64,000 bases of DNA from Metaphire vulgaris (lineage: Eukaryota > Annelida > Clitellata > Crassiclitellata > Megascolecidae), in assembly GCA_018105865.1 (NCBI GenBank), contig CM030832.1, positions 23,186,282-23,250,281 on the forward strand, given 5' to 3'. The position numbers and the translations under genes were made by a program. The notes beneath the pieces were generated by a model. It was not told where the DNA came from. It did not search any database and saw nothing but the letters and a program-made list of their open reading frames with translations. Every line of letters starts with the position of its first letter. The stretch's first letter is position 1. Positions 33,801 through 44,078 of this stretch are shown piece after piece.

Positions 33801-36800
33801 CCAATCTTGAATCGTTCGCTAGGAATCTTAAAACTCACTTCTTCGAGACATCGTATTAGTGTAAAGCGCTCTAACTTTTCGTTATGTTTTTGCGCTATAT
33901 AAATCGACTTTCTAACCTAACCTAACCTAACCCTACCCCACCGGCCCCAAACCCGTTTCCAAACCTACACAACGCTGCTAAAACCCTAAATCTTCTCCCA
34001 ATGCCATACCCCAGTTATTATATATATTTACTTCTTCCTAACCTCAAACCTATTTTTCAAAAATTTAACCCCTCAATTGGGGATTAAATTTTTAGATGCG
34101 TCACCGTACTGGGGATTTAATTTTTGGAAAAGCGTTCTTCACAAATGATTGCTGTAACGTTTTAAATTTGCTATATCTCAGGCTATGTAGGAGCTAAAAA
34201 GATGATGTTTGCACAATTGTTTAGATCGTTTATTCCTTTTTCTAACCATCTGTGCAAAACAAAAAAAGTTGGGAGTAGAGTCCACTTTACGGCCTAAAAT
34301 ATCACCCTCTCCTGCAAAATATTTTTATAGCCCTCTAGCAAAATATTTTCAGCGGTAACCCCACTTTGGTCAGCGGCAAAGTTGTAAAGGGATGTCAGAG
34401 AAACAAAATAAACCAAAAGTTTGAAAATCGGTTGAAATTTGGTAAAGATCTATCAATTCCAAGCCGATGACCCCAATGTTTGAACATAATTATTATCGGT
34501 GAATTTCGCGAAAGTTTTGAATTCTGAGAATTCTGATCAAAATTACATGATCCAGCGAAGGCATTATGTCCATTCCCATTGATGCTACTGCTGGATCATG
34601 ACTGAATTCCTAAATCGATTTCTGTTCCATTAAATATTTTAATTTTAGTTTCCTACTTTTTTGAATTTGCTATATCTCAGGCTATATAAGAGCTAAGAAG
34701 ATGAGGTTTGCACCATTGTTTAGCCTTTTTATTCCTCTTTCTAACCGTCCGTGCAAAACAAAAAAGTCTAGCGTTCACGAAGCTTGCGACAATAAAGTGA
34801 GAATGAGGAGCAGGCTATTGGTCGGAGTGAAAAAACAGCACAGCAAACAAGAGAATCAAGCACTGCATGTCGTTCGACACTGCCAAATCATTACACTAAC
34901 GTTGACTATCAAGTTTCAGAAAATTCACGCGAATGGGCGTTAACTCGGTTGAAGGAAAAGGCGGCGAGTTAGGGAAATTAATTGCGCAAAATGCTATTGC
35001 ATTTGCACAAAATTGGGTGGTAAAACAGCCAATCTCCCCCGTCATTTTTGACGGGTAAACACCTAGTTAAATAATAATACATTTCGTGGTATTTTGACGG
35101 AGTTTTTACAAAAACAATATTGCTTGTATTTTTGAAGGAACGGTTAATATTTCCTAGCTTTGATTTCCTATAAAATGTTTGATTTCTTATAAAAATGAAG
35201 AACTATTTCATTAGGCAGTGAAACCACATCAACCAGTGTGCGATGGGGATGGTTCTTGCCATCAGCGTCACATTTTTAAACGCACTTCTGCAACATTTTT
35301 AGCGACCCGAATACCGTCAATATGGCGAATCATTAAACGTAGGTTTTTGCAGGTTATTACATAGACACAGTTCTGATATGAGTCCATTTCGTTTTGCTAC
35401 AATTAGTAGACCTTTATTTGCCCACTTTACAAAAATAGAAAACTGTTTAACCGTTGTTATAAATAGGCGGCCATCGCGCAGAATAAAGGCATGGTAAATT
35501 TGCGACCTCTTGGAGCAGACATTAATTATACGATAAACAGAATATTTTATGGCTGATTGGCACATGTGGCTTAACTGTATAAATGCGTTTGTCAATATTC
35601 TGCTACCTCAAGATTCCAATGTAATTGCGTGCCTAAGCTAAATGCCGGAGACGATTAATATTCTCGACAAGTGAAATATATTATTATCAATACGTTCATA
35701 CCTGTGAACCCAGGAGCGCTCAACTGAAAGGTCACTATAGGTATTGGCATTTGAATATTAAAACTGGTGCCAAACAAGTTCATAATAATAATATTCAGTA
35801 CAAATGCCATAATGCAAAGCGATGCATAGCATAACTATTTTAGGGCTTGTTTGTTTTACAACACCTTAGGTTTTTTTAGTTTAGCCCTCCGGTTCCTGCA
35901 ACTGTACCTCTGTTACGTTACTAACTAGCTATCGGAGGCAATGAGGCAGACTATCTTGGGCTATCAAAGCGTAACAAACGAATCAACCCACCTCCTTTCT
36001 CATTCCCTTGATTTAAAAAATTATCCTACTAATTAAAATATTACTGCACATCTACATGCACCACTCTGTAAATTAATTATCTGCCTCTTGTTTTGGATAT
36101 ATTGGCCGTGTGCATAACAGTCTGAATTTCTGACTGCAATGCGTGCTGTGACGTGCTAGTCAAGTCAACCTCTTATTTATCTCAAAAGTTGCATCCTGTC
36201 CCAAATATCAAAAGTTTGTCAAGACTAAAGCCAGACATCCTCAATTAGTATACATCGTTACTTTTTGCCACAATAAAACGGGTTGCAACACTAGGCACAA
36301 GATTGGTGTAATGGCGTCTTCTTGTCATCATCTATTCCATGCTGGTCGATTACATGTTGTTGGACACTGAAATATGATGAACGTCAAGTCATAAAGAGTT
36401 TGCAGTTAGACGAATGCAGGAATTCACTGCATGAGTCTACAAGACAATGGAGCAATTCGCAATTATCCATACCAACACTGGGATTGTAAGAAACTGAAGA
36501 TCTTCTTATTACGCAGTCAATCTATTTTGTGTTTTGGTGCTGCGATGCTAGCCAGTGCTCTTAAAAGGCAAAAGTACTCACGCGCTGTAAATTATGTGCT
36601 GTACACCTTGATAAACGTCATTTACGTTGTAATGGGGCTGAATAATATGATAATTGTGTGTATCTGGTCCTTGAATGCTCAAATTTATTGCAAATTTTGT
36701 CAGAAAAGGCAAGAATGACTCATCGCGGAATAAATAATATATTATAATGCAATCCGTAAATAGAAAATACCAATTTTGTTTCGTGCAAAATTAATGCTTA

Positions 36801-39800
36801 CTTGGTGTTTTATAGGTTACTGTAACGTCAGCAAATCTCCTCAAAATCTTGCTGTCTATGTTGGCCAAAGGACGTCCTTCACCTGCCAACCTACAAGAGG
36901 ATCCTTTGTGCGCGAATGGCTCTTTCGTCCACTCTCCGATTCGACAAATACAAAGATCTTCACCAACTGGGTTTCGGAAAAATCTTCAAAGAAGACTGAC
37001 TCGAAGTATGGCGTGGTTGCTAATGAACGTGGCTTTACTGAGCTGTTCTTAAATGAGACAGAAATGGAAGACGCTGGAGAATACACTTGCGTAACTGAAG
37101 TGGATGCGAAAATAGTTTCATATCGTGCAGATCTAGTTGTGCTGGGTGAGAAAATTTAGTAATAATTTTTTAATGTGGCATGACCAAAGCGATGTCAGTA
37201 AAAATGAAGAATCTTTTGCCCATTGATTTTTAATGGTAATCTATGTAAATAATAACAAAAACCTTTTAACGTTGCATTCAAATTGTTTATCATTTCTGGG
37301 AGAACCGGAACCAAGCTCAATACGTCAGAGGTCTTTGATAATCATATCTGTATGGATAGCATTGCAGTCCACTCTGACAGGGCAACTGGAATCCTTTCCA
37401 TGCTGGCTAATTACTTATTGTTGGACACTGCAACATGATGCACCAGACAACACAAACGAAACTCAGAAGCTAAACGTTTTTAATTATGTCAAGCGTAGTA
37501 GCTACTAGCTAGTATTTTCTCCGTGAGAAACAGTTAACTCTATTAAATATTTCATTTCTGATAAACGGTTAACTGTCCATTTCTCTTAATTTCTACGCGA
37601 TGCAGCAATAAAACTATATTTGTGCACACTCGCCCGGACATATCTCAATGACCAAACATTTTCACGAAGTAAAGCTTTGACAAATAAATTGCTGTGCAGT
37701 GTACATGTAGTCTAATTATAGGAAAGATTTTTTAGTTTGAATCAATATCTCTGGCAATGACGAATAGCGTAGTCTTTATCAATTGTATCAATTGTAATAA
37801 AAGTTTTAAAAACTTTCTTTATGACTAATTCTTAGTTCATTCATTCATTCATTCATTCCTTGACAATTTCTATAGCGCTGTAACAAGGCTGAGGCCCACA
37901 ACAAAAGCGCTTTAACATCTCAACTATAACCCAACCTAAACAGATGCGTTTTTAATCTCGTGATGAAATGCTCGGGAGTATCAGCCGTGGTGGTCTCATC
38001 AGGAAGAGAGTTCCACAAGATAGGATTACCCCTAGTAAAAGATCTCTCTCCGAACTTGGCGGTCTTGGATGGGGGAGGAACGTGAAGTTTAACGCCACGA
38101 CTCGAGCGGAGCGAAGATCTCCTGTCATTACCCTGCGGTCTCTTTACAAGAGAGGCAAGGTACTCAGGACAGCACGGGTCATGCAGCGCTCTGTACGTCA
38201 GCCAGCATCTTTTGAACACAATCCGCTCAGGGACTCGGAGCCAATGTAGACGATCCCTGAGAAGTGGTGTTACATGTTCGCACCAGCGACATCCGAACAC
38301 AATCCTCGCCGAGAGATTCAGAACAGACTGCAGCCGATCAAGTTGTATTGTAGTTGTATTGTTTTATAGAATCTGAACCGGAGTGCAGCGTTACAGAGTT
38401 CGTCGACCATCGCATCCGAGTCGGTTGCAGTGTAACTTACTCGGGTAAATGGCCTCCGAAGATGGAATGGAGACATCACATCACCGGAACAGAATTTGCA
38501 GATGGAACTTTGTTTTATAATGGAATCAATATCGACGATTATGCTAACAAAACGCACGTCAGTTCAACTCTCAATGCATTTGTCTTGCATTCCGTGCAAG
38601 AAGCATTCACTGTTTCCTGCAAAACTTTCTTTGACACATGGCAGGCCGCATTTTCCAAGTTTTCCGCCTCCAATGTTCCCGATTTTGTTTATATTTGGAA
38701 TTCCACAGTTTTCGGTGCAAAGAAATCGACACATGAACCAACAGATGAAGCTGATGAAGGGTTTGAAAATATTACTTGTCCCTCCCATGCCGATGTTAGC
38801 ACTCAGGCTACTAAACAGGAACCACAAAACGAATGTAAGCATAAATGCAGACTATTCTACAATTACGTTTTAAGACATATAGGCCTAGGTCAATTTCGAA
38901 ACCTTAGATCACGCGTATTTCTCGTTACGCGGCCGAACATATCCTGATACTGTCTAGTAAACCTCTTGTTTCGCTAGTTTTAAATCTCTGTATGATGCTC
39001 TGGTCCTTTCGCTACGGCAAAAAAGCCAGATATAGCACTGGGTCGACTAATTATCTAAGCAGAGCTAATATCCCTGTCCATTGCTATCATTTAGCCTATG
39101 CGGTAACGCTAACAATATTACAATGAACCATTCTGTTATCAATGAACAAAGTTTGTATACATCGGTGGTAGTGTTCGTTAGTTTTTTGGAGTTCATCGAG
39201 ATCCTTCGTTACCTTGTCTCAACTTCATCAGCGCTTTCGTATTCTTATACCTGATTTTAGTAAAGCGCAAATTATTAGATATTGTCAAGTTCATTGCTAT
39301 CATTGCAGATTCAAATTCGCAAATTCAAATTCACAGCAGAACGATAACTTTCGCATCATATTTTAAAATCACCAATTGCCTTGCTTCGACTCTGAATTCA
39401 ATTCGGTTAAATAACCTAGAACGTGAAACAATAGCCGAGTTTCGGTGCTAAATGTTTCAGTAAGAGGAAATGCGTTTTCTCTGACAATTTTCCTGGAAAG
39501 GTTAATGAGGTTTAATGAGGTTCACTGCTTTTTTCCAATCTAAACTCAAAATTAACCCTATTCTGCATTTCCAATGGTGTTGATACTTCCGTGCTGGTTC
39601 TCATTTCCATTTCAATTAAGACAATCTGAACCATTCACTCACCAAATTTCGCCCAACCCTTTCTCACTTTATTTCCAGTCTCACAGTAGATCCAAGTAAT
39701 CAAGCGACTGTCTTCGTCCATGAAATGCATGAAATGCTACTTGACCATTCGCCTACACGGCGATTCACCTACAGCCATTTCGCCTTGTATGCGAATTGTT

Positions 39801-41053
39801 GTGCTTATGTATGAAAAGGTAGAGCACCAGGAGTCATAGCAGACGATGCTCAATGTCCCATTATTCCACGCAGCTTAATTACAGACGAGAAGTGCTAGAA
39901 TTTTCAAAAGCAGGAGGCCTGACTACCCAAATTTCACATATGACGCAGTCCGCAATATTACAATATTGTGACAGCACTTTGAAAACTAATCTGCCGATGA
40001 ACTTGCAATCAGCAGTAAACTTTGTAGGATTTCTAGTAGTTGTGCTTTAATTTTTGCATCTTAGGCATGATGTCGATGTATATTTTGGCTGCCTTGGAGT
40101 TTGCATTAATTTTAATGTTGACCGGAGCGCTTGCTTACGTTTTTTACAAGAAAAAGACAAATGCCGGTAAGTATAAAATGTCTGTGTGCACATGTTTTTA
40201 TTCTGTTTGAATACATTATATAGAATGGTATTCGATAGTCCTTATGGTAGTTTTGTTTATCTTTCCTTTGACTCGTATCGCGGTAGTTTATTGTCATATA
40301 AGATTTTAGTCAGTTCAGACAGGTTTGACAAGCGGAATTTTTCCTTAGTCAGATTCGCAGCCGATTTTTGCAGTCATTAAGGATCCAGAGTATTGAAACT
40401 AGCCTCCGCATCTTAATTTAGTGTATTATTCTCTTCATAATTAATTATCGTCATCTCTACTGTGCTACAGAAGATCATAATTTAAGTTTTCTTAGTATTT
40501 GTAAACAAAATTTTTTGCACATGGTCTAAACGATCTGCAGTCCCTTGCTTTCCGTAATCGCTCGCTATAGTCACATAACGCCATCAACCGATTCCCCAGG
40601 AATCCATTCGAAATATGGGAAAATTATGCGATAGCAGAAAACTTTGCCGTCTTACCTCTGACAAAACTATAAATTTGTGGTTTTCATTGTAATTTTATGA
40701 TGTTTTACACTATACAAGAATGAGAAGAAGAAGAAGAAGAAGAAGAAGAAGAAGAAGAAGAAGAAGAAGAAGAAGAAGAAGAAGAAGAAGAAGAAGAAGA
40801 AAATGAATAATAATAATAATAATAATAATAGAGTGACGCTGTAAGAAATATATTATGCTCAATTTACAGCTGTAGACTCATTTAGCATTTAGCAATTTCT
40901 CCAATTTTAATTCAATTTAGATGCATTTGTATAGCTAATGATAATTACATCCATTTTCTAGCAGTTTCGATTGAGAGAATACCGTTGGTGGATGAAGAAA
41001 TAAGCACAAGTGATGGGAAATTTGGCGTGCATCAACGAATCAATAGCACTTGA
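28831..41053 (+). CDS. Type I membrane protein with two Ig domains (5 exons)
   Basis: Five exons (28831-28891, 36816-37145, 38370-38834, 40065-40166, 40962-41053) join in a single frame of 350 codons including the stop. Every intron is phase 1 and has GT/AG ends, typical of immunoglobulin-superfamily genes. Order: signal peptide (residues 1 to about 20), Ig domain 1, Ig domain 2, a short stalk, a transmembrane helix (about residues 290-312), a KKK stop-transfer and a tail of about 35 residues without tyrosine, hence no ITIM or ITAM. Cysteine and tryptophan landmarks of both Ig folds are present. The likely role is cell-surface recognition or adhesion; the ligand is unknown. AATAAA at 41472-41477 is a candidate polyadenylation signal. 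Intron 1 holds two Helitrons and intron 2 a LINE end. Confidence 0.85.
28892..30056. other. Intron 1, first part
   Basis: No second gene is seen. Between 29420 and 29615 the phrase CCAACCCAACCCA recurs as an irregular minisatellite. The rest is AT-rich. Confidence 0.5.
30057..31788 (+). mobile_element. Helitron H1, copy 1 of a head-to-tail pair
   Basis: It begins TCTTATTATATAATTCTCG after an A and ends CCCGTCATTTTTGACGGG (7-bp stem hairpin), TAAACAC and CTAG at 31785-31788. Both ends are textbook Helitron. The inside holds a CTCCC/CCCCAACCC minisatellite (30225-30700), a (TA)n run (30790-30827) and, near the 3' end, a relic of the RepHel N-terminus ([12 protein letters not shown] then ARREKAAQQ and [12 protein letters not shown]). 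It is non-autonomous, with no Rep catalytic or helicase domain. The next base after CTAG is the first base of copy 2. Confidence 0.9.
30225..30780. repeat. Pyrimidine-rich minisatellite of Helitron copy 1
   Basis: Units such as CCCTCTCCCAATCGCCCC and GGCCCCAACCCATTCC alternate at roughly 50-60 bp. The same array occurs in copy 2 (31945-32527) and in the Helitron at 42535. Glycine-rich minus-strand and proline-rich plus-strand frames here are repeat by-products. Confidence 0.85.
31789..35066 (+). mobile_element. Helitron H1, copy 2, with inserted LINE
   Basis: It starts TCTTATTATATAATTCTCG at 31789 directly after the CTAG of copy 1 and ends with the same hairpin and CTAG at 35063-35066, followed by T. 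The pair as a whole thus sits in one A|T target. The content parallels copy 1: C-rich minisatellite 31945-32527, the CACTGCATGTCGTTCGACAC coding relic (34860-34880) and the 3' hairpin. A 1.4-kb LINE sits in the middle. Confidence 0.9.
32528..33930 (+). mobile_element. LINE (L2/CR1 group) inserted in Helitron copy 2
   Basis: 5'-truncated at [20 protein letters not shown]. It continues through [17 protein letters not shown], a shifted [13 protein letters not shown], degraded catalytic and LDYC regions, [13 protein letters not shown] and [13 protein letters not shown], and ends GCGCTATATAAATCGAC and (CCTAA)n at 33912-33931. Copy 1 of the Helitron shows the uninterrupted sequence (GCTCCGCCCTACCCCACC), which fixes the insertion point. 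Multiple frameshifts are present. Confidence 0.9.
35067..36815. other. Intron 1, last part
   Basis: No second gene is recognised. About 36335-36410 (CCATGCTGGTCGATTACATG, TTGTTGGACACTG) has a diverged copy at about 37398-37442 in intron 2, so a short direct repeat brackets exon 2. Confidence 0.5.
36816..37145 (+). CDS. Ig receptor exon 2, V-like Ig domain
   Basis: It follows the acceptor TTTTATAG and ends at GTGAGA. The domain shows [10 protein letters not shown] (first cysteine), REWLF (tryptophan) and [12 protein letters not shown], the D-x-G-x-Y-x-C end of an Ig V/I-set fold. A complete domain is encoded by one exon of 110 codon equivalents, in phase 1 at both ends. Confidence 0.9.
37841..38345 (-). 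mobile_element. LINE 3' end in intron 2
   Basis: Minus-strand C-terminal LINE frame: [56 protein letters not shown] and [11 protein letters not shown] with a stop at 37920. It is followed by TTAAAGCGC...CAGCGCTATAGAAATTGTC and the tail (GAAT)n at 37841-37860. The 5' truncation point lies only about 25-30 bp before the acceptor of exon 3. Confidence 0.9.
38370..38834 (+). CDS. Ig receptor exon 3, second Ig domain and stalk
   Basis: It starts after TTTTATAG and ends at GTAAGC. The Ig landmarks are [17 protein letters not shown] and FTVSCKTF. A serine/threonine/acid-rich stalk follows ([17 protein letters not shown], then PQNEC). Several N-x-S/T sites (NKT, NST, NIT) could be glycosylated. An extra pair of cysteines lies in the stalk. 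The domain is less canonical than the first. Confidence 0.85.
38835..40064. other. Intron 3
   Basis: Nothing beyond short AT-rich stretches is recognised. A plus-strand frame at 39853-40050 has no family resemblance. Confidence 0.4.
40065..40166 (+). CDS. Ig receptor exon 4, transmembrane helix
   Basis: After CATCTTAG the exon reads [20 protein letters not shown], then [13 protein letters not shown], and ends at GTAAGT. The helix of about 22 hydrophobic residues contains a glutamate (ALEFAL), unusual in a single-pass helix and possibly a contact for a partner chain. Confidence 0.85.
40722..40832. repeat. (GAA)n and (AAT)n microsatellite in intron 4
   Basis: About 26 GAA/AAG units followed by (AAT)n, within the intron before the last exon of the Ig receptor gene. 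Confidence 0.95.
40962..41053 (+). CDS. Ig receptor exon 5, cytoplasmic tail
   Basis: It begins after TTTTCTAG and reads [20 protein letters not shown], then GVHQRINST and TGA. No signalling tyrosine is seen. The acidic IPLVDEE stretch near the membrane resembles dileucine-type sorting signals only loosely. Confidence 0.8.
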
Positions 41054-42174
41054 AATTGAAGAGGAAATGAGAACACACTGTCCTCGCGCAGGACAAAGAA
41101 TACCAGAAAGGATGGAACACAAGCACAATTTAGCGGTTGCACCCACTGGTTGTAGAATGATTGCGAAAAGTCAATAGATGGATTCAATTGATGATTAGCG
41201 CACTCCACTATTATTTATCGACTTAAAGATTAAACAGATATTTGCAAATATAAATCCCACGCGATTCATAGCCTGTCTATACATTTTGCATGATGAGCAT
41301 GCCCTCTCCGCGTATTGAAACGTGTGATCTATACGAAAAACAACATTGTTTAGTTATCTAACTAAATTTATCTCTAATCAAAAGCAGTATAGATGCCAGA
41401 TGGATGCAGCAAATACGCTACGACCTTCATGAGCTGCACGAGAATAACAAAACTTGCTATCCTCAAAGTGGAATAAAAATTTTAAAAAGTAATAATAACA
41501 ACAATAAAAACAATAACAATAATAATGGCTAGAGTTTTTAGGCGTTTGGTAGAATCTCTCATATGTCTAAGTCCACTGACAGAAAGATGTCCAGCATACT
41601 GTTATAGTCACTGACACAGTTCTCTATTTTAATTGTTTGTACATTTCTTTGAATGCGGAGATTAGTTTTAATTGTGATCAAAAGCAGTGTAGACTAGCCT
41701 AACTTATCGTCAAAGTGTATATATATGGAATTTTTGAAACTATTTTGGAACAGGTGGAAGTGTCCCATTTATTAATAAGAAAAATTTGTGCATTAATTGC
41801 AAGTTACAGAAATGTCGCTAGAATGCAGTATTACTTTTACTAAAGTATATATGAAGTCACTGGAATTGTTCTGTCAAGATTACTGATCAAACCGCAGTAC
41901 GGATTCCCACGACTAATGTCCTGAAAGAGTAGTTTAATGCTACGATTCCACTGCTTATGTTGAATGCTAATCTCACATCTAAAATTATTGCTGCTATCGC
42001 TATGAAAAGGAAATGAAAAATATATGTTACGTACTTTCAACAATAATTATAATCAATAGCAAATATGTAACGTACAGCATATATTGATAACATTAAGAGT
42101 TATCTTCATAGGCCTTATTAATCGTATAAGCGGCAGTGGTAACTATTTAATGTATAGTGTTTAGATGACATTTA
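41054..42174. other. 3' flank of the Ig receptor gene
   Basis: It contains the AATAAA at 41472-41477 and an (AAC/AAT)n run at 41491-41526. No other feature is recognised. Confidence 0.5.
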
Positions 42175-42534
42175 TAGAAGCATATAAAGCATATGAGATT
42201 CCAAATTCTATATATTGATGTCAAACACATTTTAAATATATTCGTTTTTATGGACTCAAATGCCAATGAACAAAAGCTGATATGCAGTTCAATACTATGA
42301 TATTAATATTCATGGTAGCATCATGGATTCAGGAATTGGGGTGCACCAAAGCCTTTACAGAGCGACATTTCTAGTTCCGAATAGGGGACTTAGGGGGAGA
42401 GTGAGCTTGCTCAACGGGGTCTGACCCATCCAAAAAATGGAGAGTTACATTGAATTTAAATCATGAGATTTGAAACATATTTTCAGACTATACGAAAGGA
42501 TATCCAACATCATCCTATCCCGCACTTTAATTTA

Positions 42535-43962
42535 TCTATTTATATAATTCTCGATGTCTGACGGTCTGTCGGTCACGATACACGGCAGATGTTGCAAGAC
42601 GCTGTTACCATTAACAACGAAATTTTTTAATCAAAATTGTATAATCAACGGAGCGTTTAACGGAGCGTATTCATTGACGTTCAACGAATCGTCCTGATTG
42701 CCTGCACGTTGTACCTCTCCCATTCGCCCCTCCCCAACACGGCCAAAACCCCGTTCCCCTCCTCTCTCCATCTCTCTCCCAATCGCCCCGGCCCCAACCA
42801 TTCCCCGCCCAGCCCTACCCACCGGCCCAAACCCCCGTTCCCCTTCCCTCTCTCCATCCCTCTTCCAATCGCCCCGGTCCCAACCCATACCCGTCCCAAA
42901 CCCATCCCATACCCTACCCTAGACCCCCAAACCCCGCCCTCTTCCTCTCCACACCCTCTCCCAATCGCCCGGCCCCAACCCATTTCCGCCCTACCCCTGC
43001 CCTACCCCACAGGCCCAAACCCCGCTTCTTGCCTCTTCCCATCCCTCTTCCAATCGCCCGGCCCCAACCCAACCCCGCCAGCCCTACCCCGCCGGGGGTT
43101 TGGACCCCCGTTTTATATATATAGATACTCCTTCCTTACCTCAAAACCTAATTTTTCAAAATGTTATAAATACTATGCATATGTTCATTTACATGTGTGC
43201 ACATTGCGTTATTATTTGCATATTGTGCACAGCGTCACGATGCGTTGGTGGGCGGAGCCTGAGGAAGTGGCGTGATTTTAACGTACACTGTACTTAATTA
43301 TTACGTATACAGCGTCACAAATTGTCACAGTGGCGTGGTTTTTACATACATAATAATTACGTGGCGCGGAGCTTGGCTAGGTGGTGTGATTTGTAGATAT
43401 ATTATACAATGCAACTGTACATATGCATATGTACAATATTGAAACGAAGACAGTGAATATCGCGAGAGAGAAACCAAAATTCTCGAAGAAAACAAAGTCC
43501 GGAGACTCTAGCAGTCTAGCTGCTCGGCGTTGTCAAAGTACACAGAAAGTCCAGCGTTCGCGAGATTTCCGACAAGCAAGTGAGACAGAGCATCAGGCTG
43601 TTGCTCGACGTGCAAAAGCAGCACATCAAGTTCAGAGATCAAAAGCCTTCCGACAGGCAATGGAGACAGTGGAGCAGGCTGTTTTTCGGCGTGCAAAAGG
43701 AGCACAGTAAAGAAGAGAATCACGCACTGCACGTCGTTCGACACTGAAAAACCGTTGCACTTACGTCGACTATGAAGTCTCGGAACATTCATGCGGTCCA
43801 ATGACTTTCAAATGCCAATATTGCGAATCACTGAACTTCCAAAGTGAAAGGTCATTTGAAGGAACATTCAAATATTGCTGCCACAAAGGCACAGTCTTAC
43901 TGTAAAAATTGGGTAGTAAACCAGCCATTCTCCCCCGTCATTTTTGACGGGTAAACACCTAG
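42535..43962 (+). mobile_element. Helitron H1, copy 3, with RepHel N-terminal relic
   Basis: It begins TCTATTTATATAATTCTCG after A and ends with the CCCGTCATTTTTGACGGG hairpin and CTAG before T, 1428 bp in all. After a C-rich minisatellite (42700-43110) comes a module of about 200 bp (43190-43400) that also occurs in the other Helitron family (7200-7752), then a coding relic. It lies 116 bp beyond the stop codon of the unit-A Mab-21 gene and is absent from unit B. Confidence 0.9.
43423..43905 (+). pseudogene. Helitron RepHel protein, N-terminal relic
   Basis: Two arginine/lysine-rich helical repeats ([18 protein letters not shown] then ARRAKAAHQ, and VQRSKAFRQAMETVEQAV) are followed, past a stop at 43708-43710, by TYVDYEVSEHSCG, FKCQYCESLNFQSE and FKYCCHKGT. 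The basic repeats plus the C-x2-C...CCHKG zinc-finger-like block are the usual start of Helitron Rep/helicase proteins. The Rep catalytic and helicase domains are missing, so this is a deletion derivative mobilised in trans. Confidence 0.75.
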
Positions 43963-44078
43963 TTTGTGATAATCATCAAGCATTACATAGTTTGTCGGAT
44001 TTTTACTAATTCTTTGAAATAACCATTCTAATATTCAGTGCGTGGCTTGGCAGTTTCCAATAAGATTCCTTTGTGCTA

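Noticed and set aside
33912..33931. CCTAA repeats as telomere-like sequence
   Set aside because: It is the 3' tail of the inserted LINE (CCTAA, five bases), not a telomere unit.
36431..36718. 95-codon frame in Ig gene intron 1 with a hydrophobic stretch
   Set aside because: No splice site in phase with exon 2 and no family resemblance; the leader at 28831 fits better.
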